Of a stretch of 63,528 nucleotides of DNA, positions 47,625 to 57,681 are shown piece by piece. Positions within the stretch are counted from its first letter, which is position 1, and each line of letters opens with the position of its first letter. Source of the DNA: Leptolyngbyaceae cyanobacterium M33_DOE_097 (GTDB lineage: Bacteria; Cyanobacteriota; Cyanobacteriia; Leptolyngbyales; Leptolyngbyaceae); NCBI GenBank assembly GCA_015296075.1, contig DVDV01000148.1, positions 1-63,528 on the forward strand. The letters run 5' to 3'. The position numbers were made by a program, and so were the translations under genes. The notes beneath the pieces were generated by a model, which was not told where the DNA came from, did not search any database, and saw only the letters and a program-made list of their open reading frames with translations.

Positions 47625-49463
47625 ATGGAGCAACAAAAGCAAAATCCCTTAAGGTGGGTCGTTCGTCGTCTATTCCGAGCCTTATCTCTTTATCAATTTT
47701 GTGGGCGGGCTGTTCAACTGGTTTGGCAAACCAATCGACTTCTGACCATTGCCCTCGCCTTTTTTACCCTTATCGCTGGCTTATTACCCGCATCGATCGC
47801 CTATGTCGGCAAGCTCATCGTTGATCATGTGGTGCTTGCGGCTCAGTCAGGACTAGCGAGCGATCGCTGGCAAACATTGCAATACCTCGCTTTAGAAGCG
47901 GTTCTGGTAGCACTCTTGTCGGGGATGCGGCAGGGTATATCCCTTTGTCAGTCACTTCTGCGGGTGCTATTAGGACAAAAGGTGAATGTGCTGATCCTTG
48001 AAAAAGCATTGACGCTGGACATGGCCCATTTTGAGGACTCAGAGTTCTACGACAAGATGGTGCGGGCGCGACGAGAAGCCTCGATCCGTCCATTAAGTCT
48101 CGTGGGGCGCACTTTTGGGTTAGTCCAAAACAGTTTGGCGCTGGTGACATTTGGTGGGTTGTTGCTGCAATTTTCGAGTGCGGCTCTGTTGATTTTGGTG
48201 ATCGCCGCTGTTCCCGCTTTTATCGCTGAGACACGCCTCGCAGGGGAAGCCTTTCGCCTATTTCGGCGGCGAGCTCCGGAAACACGCCAACAAAACTATC
48301 TGGAGTGGTTGATGTCTAACGAGTCAACCGCAATGGAGGTGAAGCTATTTCAGTTAGGGCCATTGCTGCTCAACCGCTACCGCAACATCTTTGACCGCTT
48401 TTACCGCGAAGACCGAAATCTCACCCTGCGACGGGGGCTGTGGAGTTACGCTCTGGGTCTGCTCAGCACGCTTGCTTTTTATGGAGCTTACGTCTGGATT
48501 GTGTTGGAGGCGATCGCAGGCAAAATCTCGCTGGGCGATCTGACAATGTATCTGGTCATCTTTCGACAAGGGCAATCCACCTTCTCCGACATGCTCAGCA
48601 CGATTAGCGGTATGCACGAAGATTGTCTCTATTTGTCGCTGCTCTACGAGTTTTTAGAACAACCGATTGCCGAGCCGACAGGCTACGCGATTCGCGGTGT
48701 TGCCCCTGAAGATGGGCTGAAATTTGAGCGGGTGACGTTCACCTATCCCGGCAATGACCAACCTGCCTTACAGAATGTCTCGTTTCATCTACGGCCGGGT
48801 GAGAAGCTGGCGATCGTCGGTGAAAATGGGTCGGGCAAAACAACCCTCATTAAGTTGCTGACGCGGCTCTACTCGCCTGACGCTGGGCGCATTTTACTGG
48901 ATGGACTGGATTTGGAAACATGGGATGTTGAAGCGCTCCAACGCCGAATCGGGGTGATCTTTCAAAATTTTGTGCGCTACCAGTTTACGGTCGGTGAAAA
49001 CATTGGTGTGGGTGACGTTTTGGCGCTTGAAGATGGCGATCGCTGGCAAGAGGCCGCCATTAAAGGTACGGCGCATCCCCTCATCACGACGCTGGCAGAT
49101 GGTTATCATACCCAGTTGGGGCGCTGGTTTAAGGAAGGCCGCGAACTGTCGGGTGGACAATGGCAAAAAATTGCACTTTCCCGCGCTTTCATGCGAATGG
49201 ATGCCTCAATTTTGGTACTTGATGAACCCACGTCTGCGATGGATCCAGAAGCAGAGGCGCAGATTTTTGACCAGTTTCGCCTGATGACACAAGACCAGAT
49301 GGCAATTCTCATCTCGCATCGCTTTTCAACGGTGCGGCGCGCCGATCGCATCCTAGTGCTTAATGCAGGCAAAGTCTTAGAATGCGGCACCCACGAAGAA
49401 CTGCTCCAACAAAATGGACGTTACGCCCACTTGTTTACCCTGCAAGCCGCAGGCTACCGCTAA
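47625..49463 (+). CDS. ABC exporter half-transporter (fused TMD-NBD)
   Basis: A 612-residue ABC transporter. The membrane domain (about 25-340) has six predicted helices, and the ATPase domain has Walker A VGENGSGKTTLIKLL, Q-loop VIFQNFVRYQ, signature RELSGGQWQKIALSR, Walker B ILVLDEPTSAMD and the switch His in LISHRFSTV. It works as a homodimer to export lipids, peptides or drugs; the substrate is unknown. Not linked to the neighbouring CO2-uptake genes, from which it is divergent. Confidence 0.92.
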   Translation: MEQQKQNPLRWVVRRLFRALSLYQFCGRAVQLVWQTNRLLTIALAFFTLIAGLLPASIAYVGKLIVDHVVLAAQSGLASDRWQTLQYLALEAVLVALLSGMRQGISLCQSLLRVLLGQKVNVLILEKALTLDMAHFEDSEFYDKMVRARREASIRPLSLVGRTFGLVQNSLALVTFGGLLLQFSSAALLILVIAAVPAFIAETRLAGEAFRLFRRRAPETRQQNYLEWLMSNESTAMEVKLFQLGPLLLNRYRNIFDRFYREDRNLTLRRGLWSYALGLLSTLAFYGAYVWIVLEAIAGKISLGDLTMYLVIFRQGQSTFSDMLSTISGMHEDCLYLSLLYEFLEQPIAEPTGYAIRGVAPEDGLKFERVTFTYPGNDQPALQNVSFHLRPGEKLAIVGENGSGKTTLIKLLTRLYSPDAGRILLDGLDLETWDVEALQRRIGVIFQNFVRYQFTVGENIGVGDVLALEDGDRWQEAAIKGTAHPLITTLADGYHTQLGRWFKEGRELSGGQWQKIALSRAFMRMDASILVLDEPTSAMDPEAEAQIFDQFRLMTQDQMAILISHRFSTVRRADRILVLNAGKVLECGTHEELLQQNGRYAHLFTLQAAGYR

Positions 49464-49553
49464 GATTTGGACTGCTGCTCGGCTGAACGTTCTAGCCGTT
49501 TTATGGCTTGTCTCACAGCCGAAGGGTTCACTTTTCTTCTAGCCGATCGCACA

Positions 49554-49841
49554 CTACCGTTCTTGCACCAGAACGTAAGGTTGCACAATCAGCGCATTAA
49601 ACCGCTTGGTGCGATTTTGGTTCCAGTCTGAGATTTGTTGAGGCGATGGTTTTTGAATTAGGGCTTCGGCGATCCAGCGTTGCACCGAGGTAACGTTATC
49701 GTTGGCGATCGCCTCACCGACATCCACCAGGTTAAGGTCATGATTCACCAAAATTACGGAATCTCGCTTGGCATGGGGTTCGAGCCAGTCCCATTCTGCT
49801 TCATCCAGAGATTCTGCTAATTCGCTGCGTAAGTCACTCAC
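49554..49841 (-). CDS. DUF2288-family protein
   Basis: A 95-residue protein with the DUF2288 core: EAEWDWLEPHAKRDSVILVNHDLNLVDVG (in parts) then AIANDNVTSVQRWIAEALIQKP. Function unknown. Starts with GTG preceded by AGAGG at 7 nt. Lies between the ABC exporter and the TPS-CHAT fusion gene with short gaps. Confidence 0.85.
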   Translation of the reverse strand: MSDLRSELAESLDEAEWDWLEPHAKRDSVILVNHDLNLVDVGEAIANDNVTSVQRWIAEALIQKPSPQQISDWNQNRTKRFNALIVQPYVLVQER

Positions 49842-49942
49842 GATAACGCCTCTTTCAAGTCAGGAGGCTAAATGCTAACACGGTCAGGAGAATGTCTCAA
49901 GCAGACCCTATCCTTCGCTGAGCTTTGTTAACAGTGTTGACC

Positions 49943-52900
49943 TTACCAGGGATTGCCCACCATCGTAAACGGCGACCAATAGAACGGATGGCTGAGGTCT
50001 GAGACTTCTTGCTCTCGCAGATTGGGGGGAAGCGGCAAAGCCCCCGAGGCTAGCCCCATGAGTTGGCGATCGCTCGAAACATTGACGGTGCCATTCAGCA
50101 TTGCCAGTTGTGCCTGACGCAGTGCTTCTGACTTGATTGGAACTTGTCGCAAGCTTTCATAAAACTTGCTCATCAACGCCAGAGTGCCGATATCGCTGAC
50201 ATACCACAAACTACCTAAAGCTGATTTAGAGCCTGCTTTGATCGCCATTCCGGCAAAACCCAGCTCGGCATCGCGATCGCCTAAGGCTGTGCGGCAGGCA
50301 CTTAACACTAGTAATTGGGCAGGTGGGTCGTTTAACCCTAATTCTCGTAGTTGGTCGAGCCGCAGTTGTCCATCTTCAAATTGCACATAGGAGTTGCTTG
50401 CATCCTTGGGGCGAAATTCACCGTGAGTTGCCAGATGCACAATTCCAAACGGCTCTTGTTTACGGGCTGACTTCAGGTTTCTGAGGGTAAATTCGTCGTC
50501 AGGTAACACAGTCGCTTTCCACAGCCGTTGAATCGTTTGCAGTTCTAGTGGAACGGCTGGCAAGTCGCGCTGATCTGCAAATTCAGCAGTTCCCATCGCC
50601 AAAACTTTAGTGTTCTGCAGATTCACGTAGCGGGTGTCGGTCAAGCTCAGGCTGGGCATCAGACCGATACTATATTTCTGCACCAGAAACTCATTTTGAG
50701 GGTTTTGCAGAGCTGCAACTGGGAGCGATCGCAACTGCTCATCCATCACAAACACGAGGTTGTTAATTTCGCGCTCTTGCAGCGTCGCTTCAATCGGTGC
50801 AATCAACCACTGATAAAGCTGTTGAGCCGATTTTTGATAACTCTTGGTGCGAGTCTTGCGCACGTCAGACACCTCCGATCGCAGTTCTTGGGCAACGGCG
50901 ATCATCTCTTGCCGGGTCACACCTTGAAGCCGCCGCCGCACAGGCGTTCCCTTAGCCGTAACGACTAGAATTTCAACCCCGTCATCGGTCCGACTCTCAT
51001 TGGTCAGCAGTCGCGGATTCGTGTTGGGCTCTCCTAAATATTGGGCAAACTCTTCTGAAAAAGCGGCTTCTTGACTAGCAAAACTCAAGCCTGTCGCAAA
51101 TCGGGTCGGCATAAACCGGACGTAGATCAAAGCCGGACGTACTCCAGTTGCTCGCTCAATTTCTTGCAAGATTTGTTGTGCCTGGTCAAGGTTTCTTAAA
51201 GCAAACGGTTCGCCAATCACAATTGGGTCGGTTGGGTCAGCTTGCGGCGGTTCAGGGATTTCTTCCGGTGGCGGTTCTACGATGACTTGAGCAATCGAGG
51301 TTGGCGTTGAGCTTGAAACTCCATCGCTGGCACTCAGACTAAAGGCATCCAGGTTGCCAACAAATCCGGGCGGTGGCACAAACTCTAGAGTGTCTCCCGG
51401 ATTGATCACACTGCCGACAGTTGCCACACTGCCATTAATCCGTAGAATCGCGCCAGGGGCGATCGCGCTAATTTGAAGCTGCGTTACATCCAAGTTGACA
51501 TCGTTGGCGGTTGCTGCCAGGTCAGTAAATGAGAAAGTGGTTGGCTGATCAACCTGTACCTCTGGCAAATTGGAAATGGCAGAAAGGCTCGGCGGTGTAT
51601 TAATCGAGCTGATCCGAATGGGAGCCGGAACACCCGCCGCATCGCCACCATTGGGTAATACTGGGAAGCTGCCACTATTCAAGATAGTAGGTGTCGTCCC
51701 AGTGCCAGTACGAACGCCGTTTGAGATTCCATTCACCGAGGCATTGTTTAACTCAAACGGTACATTATTGGGGCCACCATCATGTTGCAGCGTGACAGTA
51801 CCACCTTGCTCATCCACAGTGGTTGCCAAGGCACCTGCTTGAGCATCAATTGTAAATTCTTCGCTGCTGCCAAAGCCTGTGCCACGGACAGTGCCTTGCG
51901 CTAACACTTGAACGTTACCACCGACTGCCCTGGCTTCTCCCGGCGAACCCTCACTGCTATTACTGGCAAAGGCAGCCGCATCAATGCTAGTGAAAATAAT
52001 GTTGCTACCAACCGTTTGAGTTGTGAGTGTGACAGCACCAGCTTGAGCAAATGATGCTTCTGAGGGAGAAAAGCCAGAGGCGTCAGCATTGGTAATGATG
52101 CGATCGACTTGAAGTAGCCCATTCTGAACTAGGAGAGAGACATCTCCACCTCGCACTTCGGAGCCATAAAATTGACCATTAGCAAAGGCAGTAGCATTAA
52201 TATCTTGAGCAACAATGCCGCTACCTGCTTGTAGGTCTACCTCCCCTGCCTGAACCTGCGTGATATCACCAAAGTTGGTCACACCAGTTGCACCTGTTGT
52301 AATTGCTCCCACACTAATAGTTCCGTTTGGTGCTGCTAGATTGACAGCGCCTCCTGTTGCTGTGCCCTCACCTTCTATCGCAGTTGTATCAATTGTCCCT
52401 GTTTGAATATTTCCTGTTCGCGCAATTAAATCAACTGCTCCTCCTCGTGTGGGTAAAGACGTCTCAGTTCCATTTGCAGAAGCATTGATACCGCCAGTGG
52501 TAATGCTGCCCTGGGCATCTAAAATCACAGGGCCTCCGATTATACGCTCTGGTACTGAAAATTCACCCTCGTTTGTGAATTGAGTAAAGTTGGAGGTATC
52601 AATATTTCCATTCACAACGATGTTGCCCGGTGCAGAAGGGGTGGGTGTTACCGTCAGCCCAGCGGGAGGAGTACCAATTACTTCAGGGGCGGCAACAGCG
52701 GTACCTGCTCGCAAGATCAAGGCAGGTTCGGTCGTTAAAATTCCTGCATCTGGGTCGCTGCCAGGAATTGTCGTGTCTGGTCCGGTAATCTCAATATCGC
52801 CATTAAAGGTGATGTTGCCGCCTGCTTCCACCTTCAGCGCAACTCCGGTGTAAGAGCCAAACGTGACATCCCCAGTCGAGCGAATAATCGGGTCGTAGAG

Positions 52901-54967
52901 GCTGACGAATGTGCCCGCACTCCCATCTAGCTTTTGAATTGAGAAATTACCACCACTCCAAAAATGGGCATCTCCAGAGATAGTGCCGTTACTCACCAGA
53001 CTCAAGTTGCTGCCACTTTGAAACGGCGTGATCGGATGATTTAACGCCAGAATATCGATCGCCCCGTTTCCCTGAATTGTGAGATTGCGATCGGCTTGTA
53101 CCTTCACGGCATTGGCAACACTATCGCGTACCAGTACCGTGTTTTTTGCAGTTAAAAAAGCATCTTCGAGCGATCGCACCTGCGCCTCTGCCACAATCAA
53201 ATTTTCTTGGGCTTCCAGGCGAATTGTCTGACCTGTAATTTGAGCTTGAGAGCCTGCGACAGCGACATCTCCGGGATTCACAACAAAGCCTGTTGCAGTT
53301 TGCACAGCATCACCAATCACCGTCAGGCCAAGTTGACCAACGGCGAGTTCGGCCAGGGGTTTTGCAGGCTGGGGCATCGGCAACGTGTTGGGAGCCTGCA
53401 TCTCAATCGTGAGCGGACTTCCCGGCTGGCTGATGCGAATCACCGAGCTACCCGGTACCGCTGAAATAACGACACCACCAGGGGCGTTAATTTGCCCAAT
53501 ATTAATCACGGTACCGCCGGTCAGGCTGACGCTATAGCCAGGTAAAGTGGTCAAATTCCCGGCATTAATGATGCTTCCGGGTTGGGTGAGAGAAAACGCG
53601 AGACTGCCAGGGTTGCCTGTCAGATTGGCGTAGTCATTCGTTCCGATCGCGCTAAACCACTGATCGCCAAACCCAATGCCATTGGCGGTTGTCGCGGCAA
53701 AAGCGGCTGGCACATCTAGTCGAGCATTCGAGCCAAACACAATTCCGGCGGGGTTCATCAAGTAAAGATTGGGTGTGCCCCCCGTCACTTTTAAGATGCC
53801 GTCGATCAAAGACGCTTCGCCGCTGGTGACACGTCCCAACAAGTTCTGAATCTGAGGATTAGCAATAAAGTTGGCAACCTGGTTCGCATCCAATCCAAAT
53901 TTTGAAAAACTGTGGAACAGGTTCGCGCCATCTTTAGAAAGTTGCCCACCCGTAATGTCGAACTGGTTGTTGGTTTGAATGACCTGTGTATTGGTGCCAT
54001 CTGCAGCAGGTGTAATAGCTTGAGCCACTAAAAAGCCGTTTGGTTGGGTGGGTAACGACTCTGGCTGAGCAATACTGTCAGGAATGGGGTGAGACCGAGA
54101 CTGGGTGCTGGTGTTTAGGCGATCGCCCATACCAGCAGGCGGCAGCTGAAATGCCGGAGGAGGCGTCGCAATCGCCTGGTTCGCAGCTAAAAATGGCAAC
54201 CCGACAAGCATTAAGCCTGTTCCAGTTGTCGCGAGCGATCGCCCATGACTCACAGGCTCCACGTTGACCCGCTGACTCCGCCGTTGAATCGCCGCTGCTC
54301 TGGCCCGTGCTGCTTGCCGTTCTTGTGCCCGTCGATTACGAGTCGAGACGCTATTGGTGTGGAAGCGGTAGTAATAAAGTGGACGGTCTAAGTGATCAAT
54401 TTCAGTGACTTCCGACAAGCGCAGGCACAGATCATAGTCTTCTGCCAGACTGTAGCTTGGATTAATTCCCCCCACCTGGTCATAGACGCTCCGCCGGATT
54501 AAGCGGAAATGAAAAGTCATGAACTTTTCGAGCAGTTTCTCTGGCGAGTAGGGGATCTGGCACCGACTACCGTAGCCCGTCACCTGAGTGTTTTCGTCCA
54601 TCACCCAGTACTCTGTGTAAACCATTCCGGTGTGAGGGTTGGTTTTGAGGTGATTGACTGTTACTTCCAATGCTTCGGGAGCCAGGAGATCGTCGCTATC
54701 AACCCAGCCAAGATACTTGCCTGTTGTTTGCTCGATCGCGCCCTTTAATGAAGTTGCTAAGCCTGCATGTTGAGCCACGACGACTCGGACACGTGGATCG
54801 CGTTGGGCGTAGTGCTGCGCGATCGCCAGGGATTGATCGGTGGAGCCATCATCCCAAATCAGCAGCTCAAAGTCGGGATAGGTTTGACTTAAGACGCTGA
54901 CGATAGCCGCACTGAGATAGCGATCGCAGTTGTAACTGGTGATGATCAGAGAAACGGTGGGGCGCAT
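49943..54967 (-). CDS. GT2 glycosyltransferase-TPS adhesin-CHAT protease fusion
   Basis: One open frame of 1,674 residues from the ATG at 54967 (a longer TTG start adds 17). Domains: GT2 glycosyltransferase (1-215; DDGSTD at 39-44, DSDD at 90-93, EDYDLCLRL); Arg/Ala-rich linker; signal-peptide-like segment (about 239-267, LMLVGLPFLAANQAIA); TPS domain (about 315-435; FHSFSKFGLDANQVANF, LYLMNPAGIVFGSNARLDV); beta-helical Gly/Thr/Asn-rich passenger (435-1110); an Ig/cadherin-like domain (1120-1225); and CHAT (about 1350-1670) with His1515 (IVHLATHGEF) and Cys1558 (LVLSACRTALG). A GTG at 54253 could be an internal start that gives a normal secreted TpsA-CHAT. Divergent from tpsB at 55240. Export target and substrate are inferred. 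Confidence 0.85.
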   Translation of the reverse strand: MRPTVSLIITSYNCDRYLSAAIVSVLSQTYPDFELLIWDDGSTDQSLAIAQHYAQRDPRVRVVVAQHAGLATSLKGAIEQTTGKYLGWVDSDDLLAPEALEVTVNHLKTNPHTGMVYTEYWVMDENTQVTGYGSRCQIPYSPEKLLEKFMTFHFRLIRRSVYDQVGGINPSYSLAEDYDLCLRLSEVTEIDHLDRPLYYYRFHTNSVSTRNRRAQERQAARARAAAIQRRSQRVNVEPVSHGRSLATTGTGLMLVGLPFLAANQAIATPPPAFQLPPAGMGDRLNTSTQSRSHPIPDSIAQPESLPTQPNGFLVAQAITPAADGTNTQVIQTNNQFDITGGQLSKDGANLFHSFSKFGLDANQVANFIANPQIQNLLGRVTSGEASLIDGILKVTGGTPNLYLMNPAGIVFGSNARLDVPAAFAATTANGIGFGDQWFSAIGTNDYANLTGNPGSLAFSLTQPGSIINAGNLTTLPGYSVSLTGGTVINIGQINAPGGVVISAVPGSSVIRISQPGSPLTIEMQAPNTLPMPQPAKPLAELAVGQLGLTVIGDAVQTATGFVVNPGDVAVAGSQAQITGQTIRLEAQENLIVAEAQVRSLEDAFLTAKNTVLVRDSVANAVKVQADRNLTIQGNGAIDILALNHPITPFQSGSNLSLVSNGTISGDAHFWSGGNFSIQKLDGSAGTFVSLYDPIIRSTGDVTFGSYTGVALKVEAGGNITFNGDIEITGPDTTIPGSDPDAGILTTEPALILRAGTAVAAPEVIGTPPAGLTVTPTPSAPGNIVVNGNIDTSNFTQFTNEGEFSVPERIIGGPVILDAQGSITTGGINASANGTETSLPTRGGAVDLIARTGNIQTGTIDTTAIEGEGTATGGAVNLAAPNGTISVGAITTGATGVTNFGDITQVQAGEVDLQAGSGIVAQDINATAFANGQFYGSEVRGGDVSLLVQNGLLQVDRIITNADASGFSPSEASFAQAGAVTLTTQTVGSNIIFTSIDAAAFASNSSEGSPGEARAVGGNVQVLAQGTVRGTGFGSSEEFTIDAQAGALATTVDEQGGTVTLQHDGGPNNVPFELNNASVNGISNGVRTGTGTTPTILNSGSFPVLPNGGDAAGVPAPIRISSINTPPSLSAISNLPEVQVDQPTTFSFTDLAATANDVNLDVTQLQISAIAPGAILRINGSVATVGSVINPGDTLEFVPPPGFVGNLDAFSLSASDGVSSSTPTSIAQVIVEPPPEEIPEPPQADPTDPIVIGEPFALRNLDQAQQILQEIERATGVRPALIYVRFMPTRFATGLSFASQEAAFSEEFAQYLGEPNTNPRLLTNESRTDDGVEILVVTAKGTPVRRRLQGVTRQEMIAVAQELRSEVSDVRKTRTKSYQKSAQQLYQWLIAPIEATLQEREINNLVFVMDEQLRSLPVAALQNPQNEFLVQKYSIGLMPSLSLTDTRYVNLQNTKVLAMGTAEFADQRDLPAVPLELQTIQRLWKATVLPDDEFTLRNLKSARKQEPFGIVHLATHGEFRPKDASNSYVQFEDGQLRLDQLRELGLNDPPAQLLVLSACRTALGDRDAELGFAGMAIKAGSKSALGSLWYVSDIGTLALMSKFYESLRQVPIKSEALRQAQLAMLNGTVNVSSDRQLMGLASGALPLPPNLREQEVSDLSHPFYWSPFTMVGNPW

Positions 54968-55239
54968 AAGCAGAGACGATTTGCCAGAGAACAGATTGAC
55001 CGATGAATGATTGCACAAAGCAGAAAAGCTAAAGATTTGTAATCGAGTTGTCAGACTAGCTTTAACAAATCGAAATCAGAATGCTTTTGAAGTCTGCTTT
55101 TTCCCTGTAGCTAACGTTTCATCGATGCTTTCATCTCTTCAGGAATTTCCTACAAAGGTTTCACAAGACTTTTCTTTACGGATGCTGTCGGAAAGACTGC
55201 GTATGCATAATTCCAAGCTGATCCAGTTCCTGGTTAACT

Positions 55240-57372
55240 ATGGATTCTTCTCCTGCCCCCAGTTCACCGTCACCTGCTGTTCCTGCTGTTCCTGCGGTTG
55301 CTGAGGCGATCGCCGACTCCAAAGCAGCCCATTCGCAAGTTGCCGATTTACCCACGGCTGTCTTGCCACCTGAGACAAGTACCGCCGAATTTTCAGAAGC
55401 GCAAGCGGATGATGCAGAGGTTCTGCCCAATAGCCGCGAACCTGGGTTTGTGCTGCCTGATGCAGCCGATTCTCCACCCAGTTCTGCGACGAAATCTGCT
55501 GTGTCGGTCAAAGCGAAGGAAGGGTGTGAACCGAGCCATACCTGTCATTCCAAACAATCTCCTAAGCGCTCTAAGGCAATCAGCCCATCCCGGTTTGAGC
55601 AGCTATCCCAAAATTTTCAAGCGCCTCCTGCTGAGACAGTCCCAATTGATTTGGCTCCGGTCGTGCCAACCCCAAACTCCCCGGCTGAGACAATTCTCAC
55701 CGAACCAACTCCGGCTGAACCATCTCCAGCAGAACCAACCCTCACCGAACCCCCTCCGGCTGAACCATCTCTGATCGAGCCACCTCCAACAGAACCTCCG
55801 GCTGAAGCAACTCCTACAGAAACTCCTACCGAGCTAACACCTGCCGAACCATCCCCGGCTCTACCAGAGACTCAAGAAGTTCAAGTGCAAAAGATTCAGG
55901 TGGTGGGTAGTACGGTGCTGACGGCCAGCGATATAGAACCGTTAGTGCAGCCGCTACAGGGGCGCACCGTCACCCTTGCTGATTTAGAAACCCTGGCAGA
56001 CAACATTACTCAGCTCTATTTGCAGCGAGGCTTTTTGACATCACGGGCGCTTTTAGATCGCGACAGCATCGCGAATGGAAATGTGGCGATTCAGGTCATT
56101 GAAGATACGCTAGAAGAAATTCAAGTTGAAGGGTTAAGGCGATTAAAGCCGTCCTACATTAAAAGCCGCATTCAACGGGCAGCGGGAACACCTATCAACG
56201 TTGCCAAGCTCGAAGACCAACTGCGTCTTTTACGGGCTGATCCACTTTTCTCAAATATTGAAGCAACCTTGCGAGTCGGGAGTGGGTTGGGTAAAACCGT
56301 TCTGGTGGTGCGAGCGACAGAAGCCAATCCTTTTTCGGGCAACGTTTTTATCAACAACTATTCGCCCCCTAGCGTCGGGTCTGAGCAGTTTGGCACTTTT
56401 CTCACTTACCGTAATCTTACGGGCAACGGGGATTTTCTTTACGGTGGCTACACGCGATCGACGACGGGCGGTTCCGAAGAATTTGATTTGGGCTATCAGA
56501 TCCCGATCAATCCCAGTGAGGGGACAATCCGGCTGCAAGCGAACTGGAGCAACAGTGAAATTACGCAATCTCCATTTTCGGAGTTGGGGATTCGAGCCGA
56601 TTCTGAACAGTACGGCATCACCTACCGCCAACCCATCATCCGTAATTCACGCGAAGAACTTGCCCTTTCGGTTGGATTTTCTTACCAAGACGGGCAAACC
56701 TTCATCTTCAATGATGTCCCCTTCTTTTTTGGCATTGGCCCGGATGCTGATGGGCGCAGTCGCACCAGTGTTGTGCAGCTTGGGCAAGAGTACATTCGTC
56801 GAGATTCGGGTGGTGCCTGGGCGTTTCGATCGCTCTTTAACATTGGCACCGGACTCTTCGACGCGACTCAAAATCCGGGGTCTGACATTCCCGATGGGCA
56901 GTTTTTTGCCTGGTTAGGGCAAGCGCAACGGGTGCAGCGTTTAGGCGATAATCACCTGTTAGTCGTGCAGGCTGATGTGCAACTTACTCCTGATAGCTTA
57001 CTGCCGTCTCAACAATTTGTGATTGGGGGTGGGCAGTCGGTGCGGGGTTATCGGCAGAATGCGCGGACAGGCGATAATGGTTTCCGCTTTTCCATTGAAG
57101 ACCGCATTACGCTTGATCGCGATGCCAATGGTAGCCCGATTGTGCAAGTGGCTCCCTTCTTTGAAATGGGTTCCGTCTGGAATGTATCGGGCAACCCTAA
57201 CCCTCTACCCGATCAAAACTTTTTGGCGGGTGTTGGCGTTGGCTTGCTGTGGCAGCCTGTACGCGGGTTAAACGTGCGGGTTGACTACGGGTTACCACTG
57301 ATTAGCCTGGACGATCGCGGCAACAATTTTCAAGATTCAGGAGTGTACTTCAGTGTTAACTACCAATTCTAA
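55240..57372 (+). CDS. TpsB: second two-partner-secretion transporter
   Basis: A 710-residue ShlB/FhaC-like protein. After a low-complexity, Pro/Ala/Glu-rich N-terminal region (1-215, with repeated EPxPAEP units) come two POTRA domains (VQVQKIQVVGSTVLTASDIEPL and VIEDTLEEIQVEGLRRLKP) and the beta-barrel with SVRGYRQNARTGDNG and the C-terminal YFSVNYQF. It should export the TPS-CHAT fusion across the outer membrane. The visible start has no signal peptide, although an outer-membrane protein needs one; an in-frame stop 21 nt upstream excludes extension. The 272-nt spacer to the divergent fusion gene is AT-rich with no other gene. Confidence 0.88.
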   Translation: MDSSPAPSSPSPAVPAVPAVAEAIADSKAAHSQVADLPTAVLPPETSTAEFSEAQADDAEVLPNSREPGFVLPDAADSPPSSATKSAVSVKAKEGCEPSHTCHSKQSPKRSKAISPSRFEQLSQNFQAPPAETVPIDLAPVVPTPNSPAETILTEPTPAEPSPAEPTLTEPPPAEPSLIEPPPTEPPAEATPTETPTELTPAEPSPALPETQEVQVQKIQVVGSTVLTASDIEPLVQPLQGRTVTLADLETLADNITQLYLQRGFLTSRALLDRDSIANGNVAIQVIEDTLEEIQVEGLRRLKPSYIKSRIQRAAGTPINVAKLEDQLRLLRADPLFSNIEATLRVGSGLGKTVLVVRATEANPFSGNVFINNYSPPSVGSEQFGTFLTYRNLTGNGDFLYGGYTRSTTGGSEEFDLGYQIPINPSEGTIRLQANWSNSEITQSPFSELGIRADSEQYGITYRQPIIRNSREELALSVGFSYQDGQTFIFNDVPFFFGIGPDADGRSRTSVVQLGQEYIRRDSGGAWAFRSLFNIGTGLFDATQNPGSDIPDGQFFAWLGQAQRVQRLGDNHLLVVQADVQLTPDSLLPSQQFVIGGGQSVRGYRQNARTGDNGFRFSIEDRITLDRDANGSPIVQVAPFFEMGSVWNVSGNPNPLPDQNFLAGVGVGLLWQPVRGLNVRVDYGLPLISLDDRGNNFQDSGVYFSVNYQF

Positions 57373-57388
57373 GGCGATCGCCTTTTCC
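57371..57388 (+). terminator. HIP1-containing palindrome after tpsB
   Basis: AAGGCGATCGCCTT directly after the stop codon of tpsB, then TTCC. A HIP1 copy built into a short hairpin with a T run; weak terminator candidate. The rest of the 57373-57681 gap is AT-rich, with no gene seen. Confidence 0.3.
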
Positions 57389-57681
57389 TCATAAATCCAT
57401 AAATTCACTGAGGAATGAATTCTCCCTTGCCTGGTAACGTATTCAGATGGATGCTGGATGAAACTATTTCATTAGTTCTGTTAAAGCTGGATCGGTTACG
57501 TAAGGTTACTCGTGTCAATACTTTTGGGTGAATCCAGGAGGTGTAAAAGAGAGACTCCTGGGTAAAGTCGCGGCAACATTTTTTGTCTAACTCAGCTGGC
57601 GATCGCAAGTGGTCTGTCGGTTTGTTCGCTGCATTCTACTAGAAAAGCTCTAAACACCTCTACTTTTATTGTTTCAATCTT

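Noticed and set aside
55011-55304. 97-codon ORF covering the spacer before the second tpsB, as a possible signal-peptide donor
   Set aside because: Different frame from tpsB, and its N-terminal part has no signal-peptide pattern; ends in a Cys-rich low-complexity tail.
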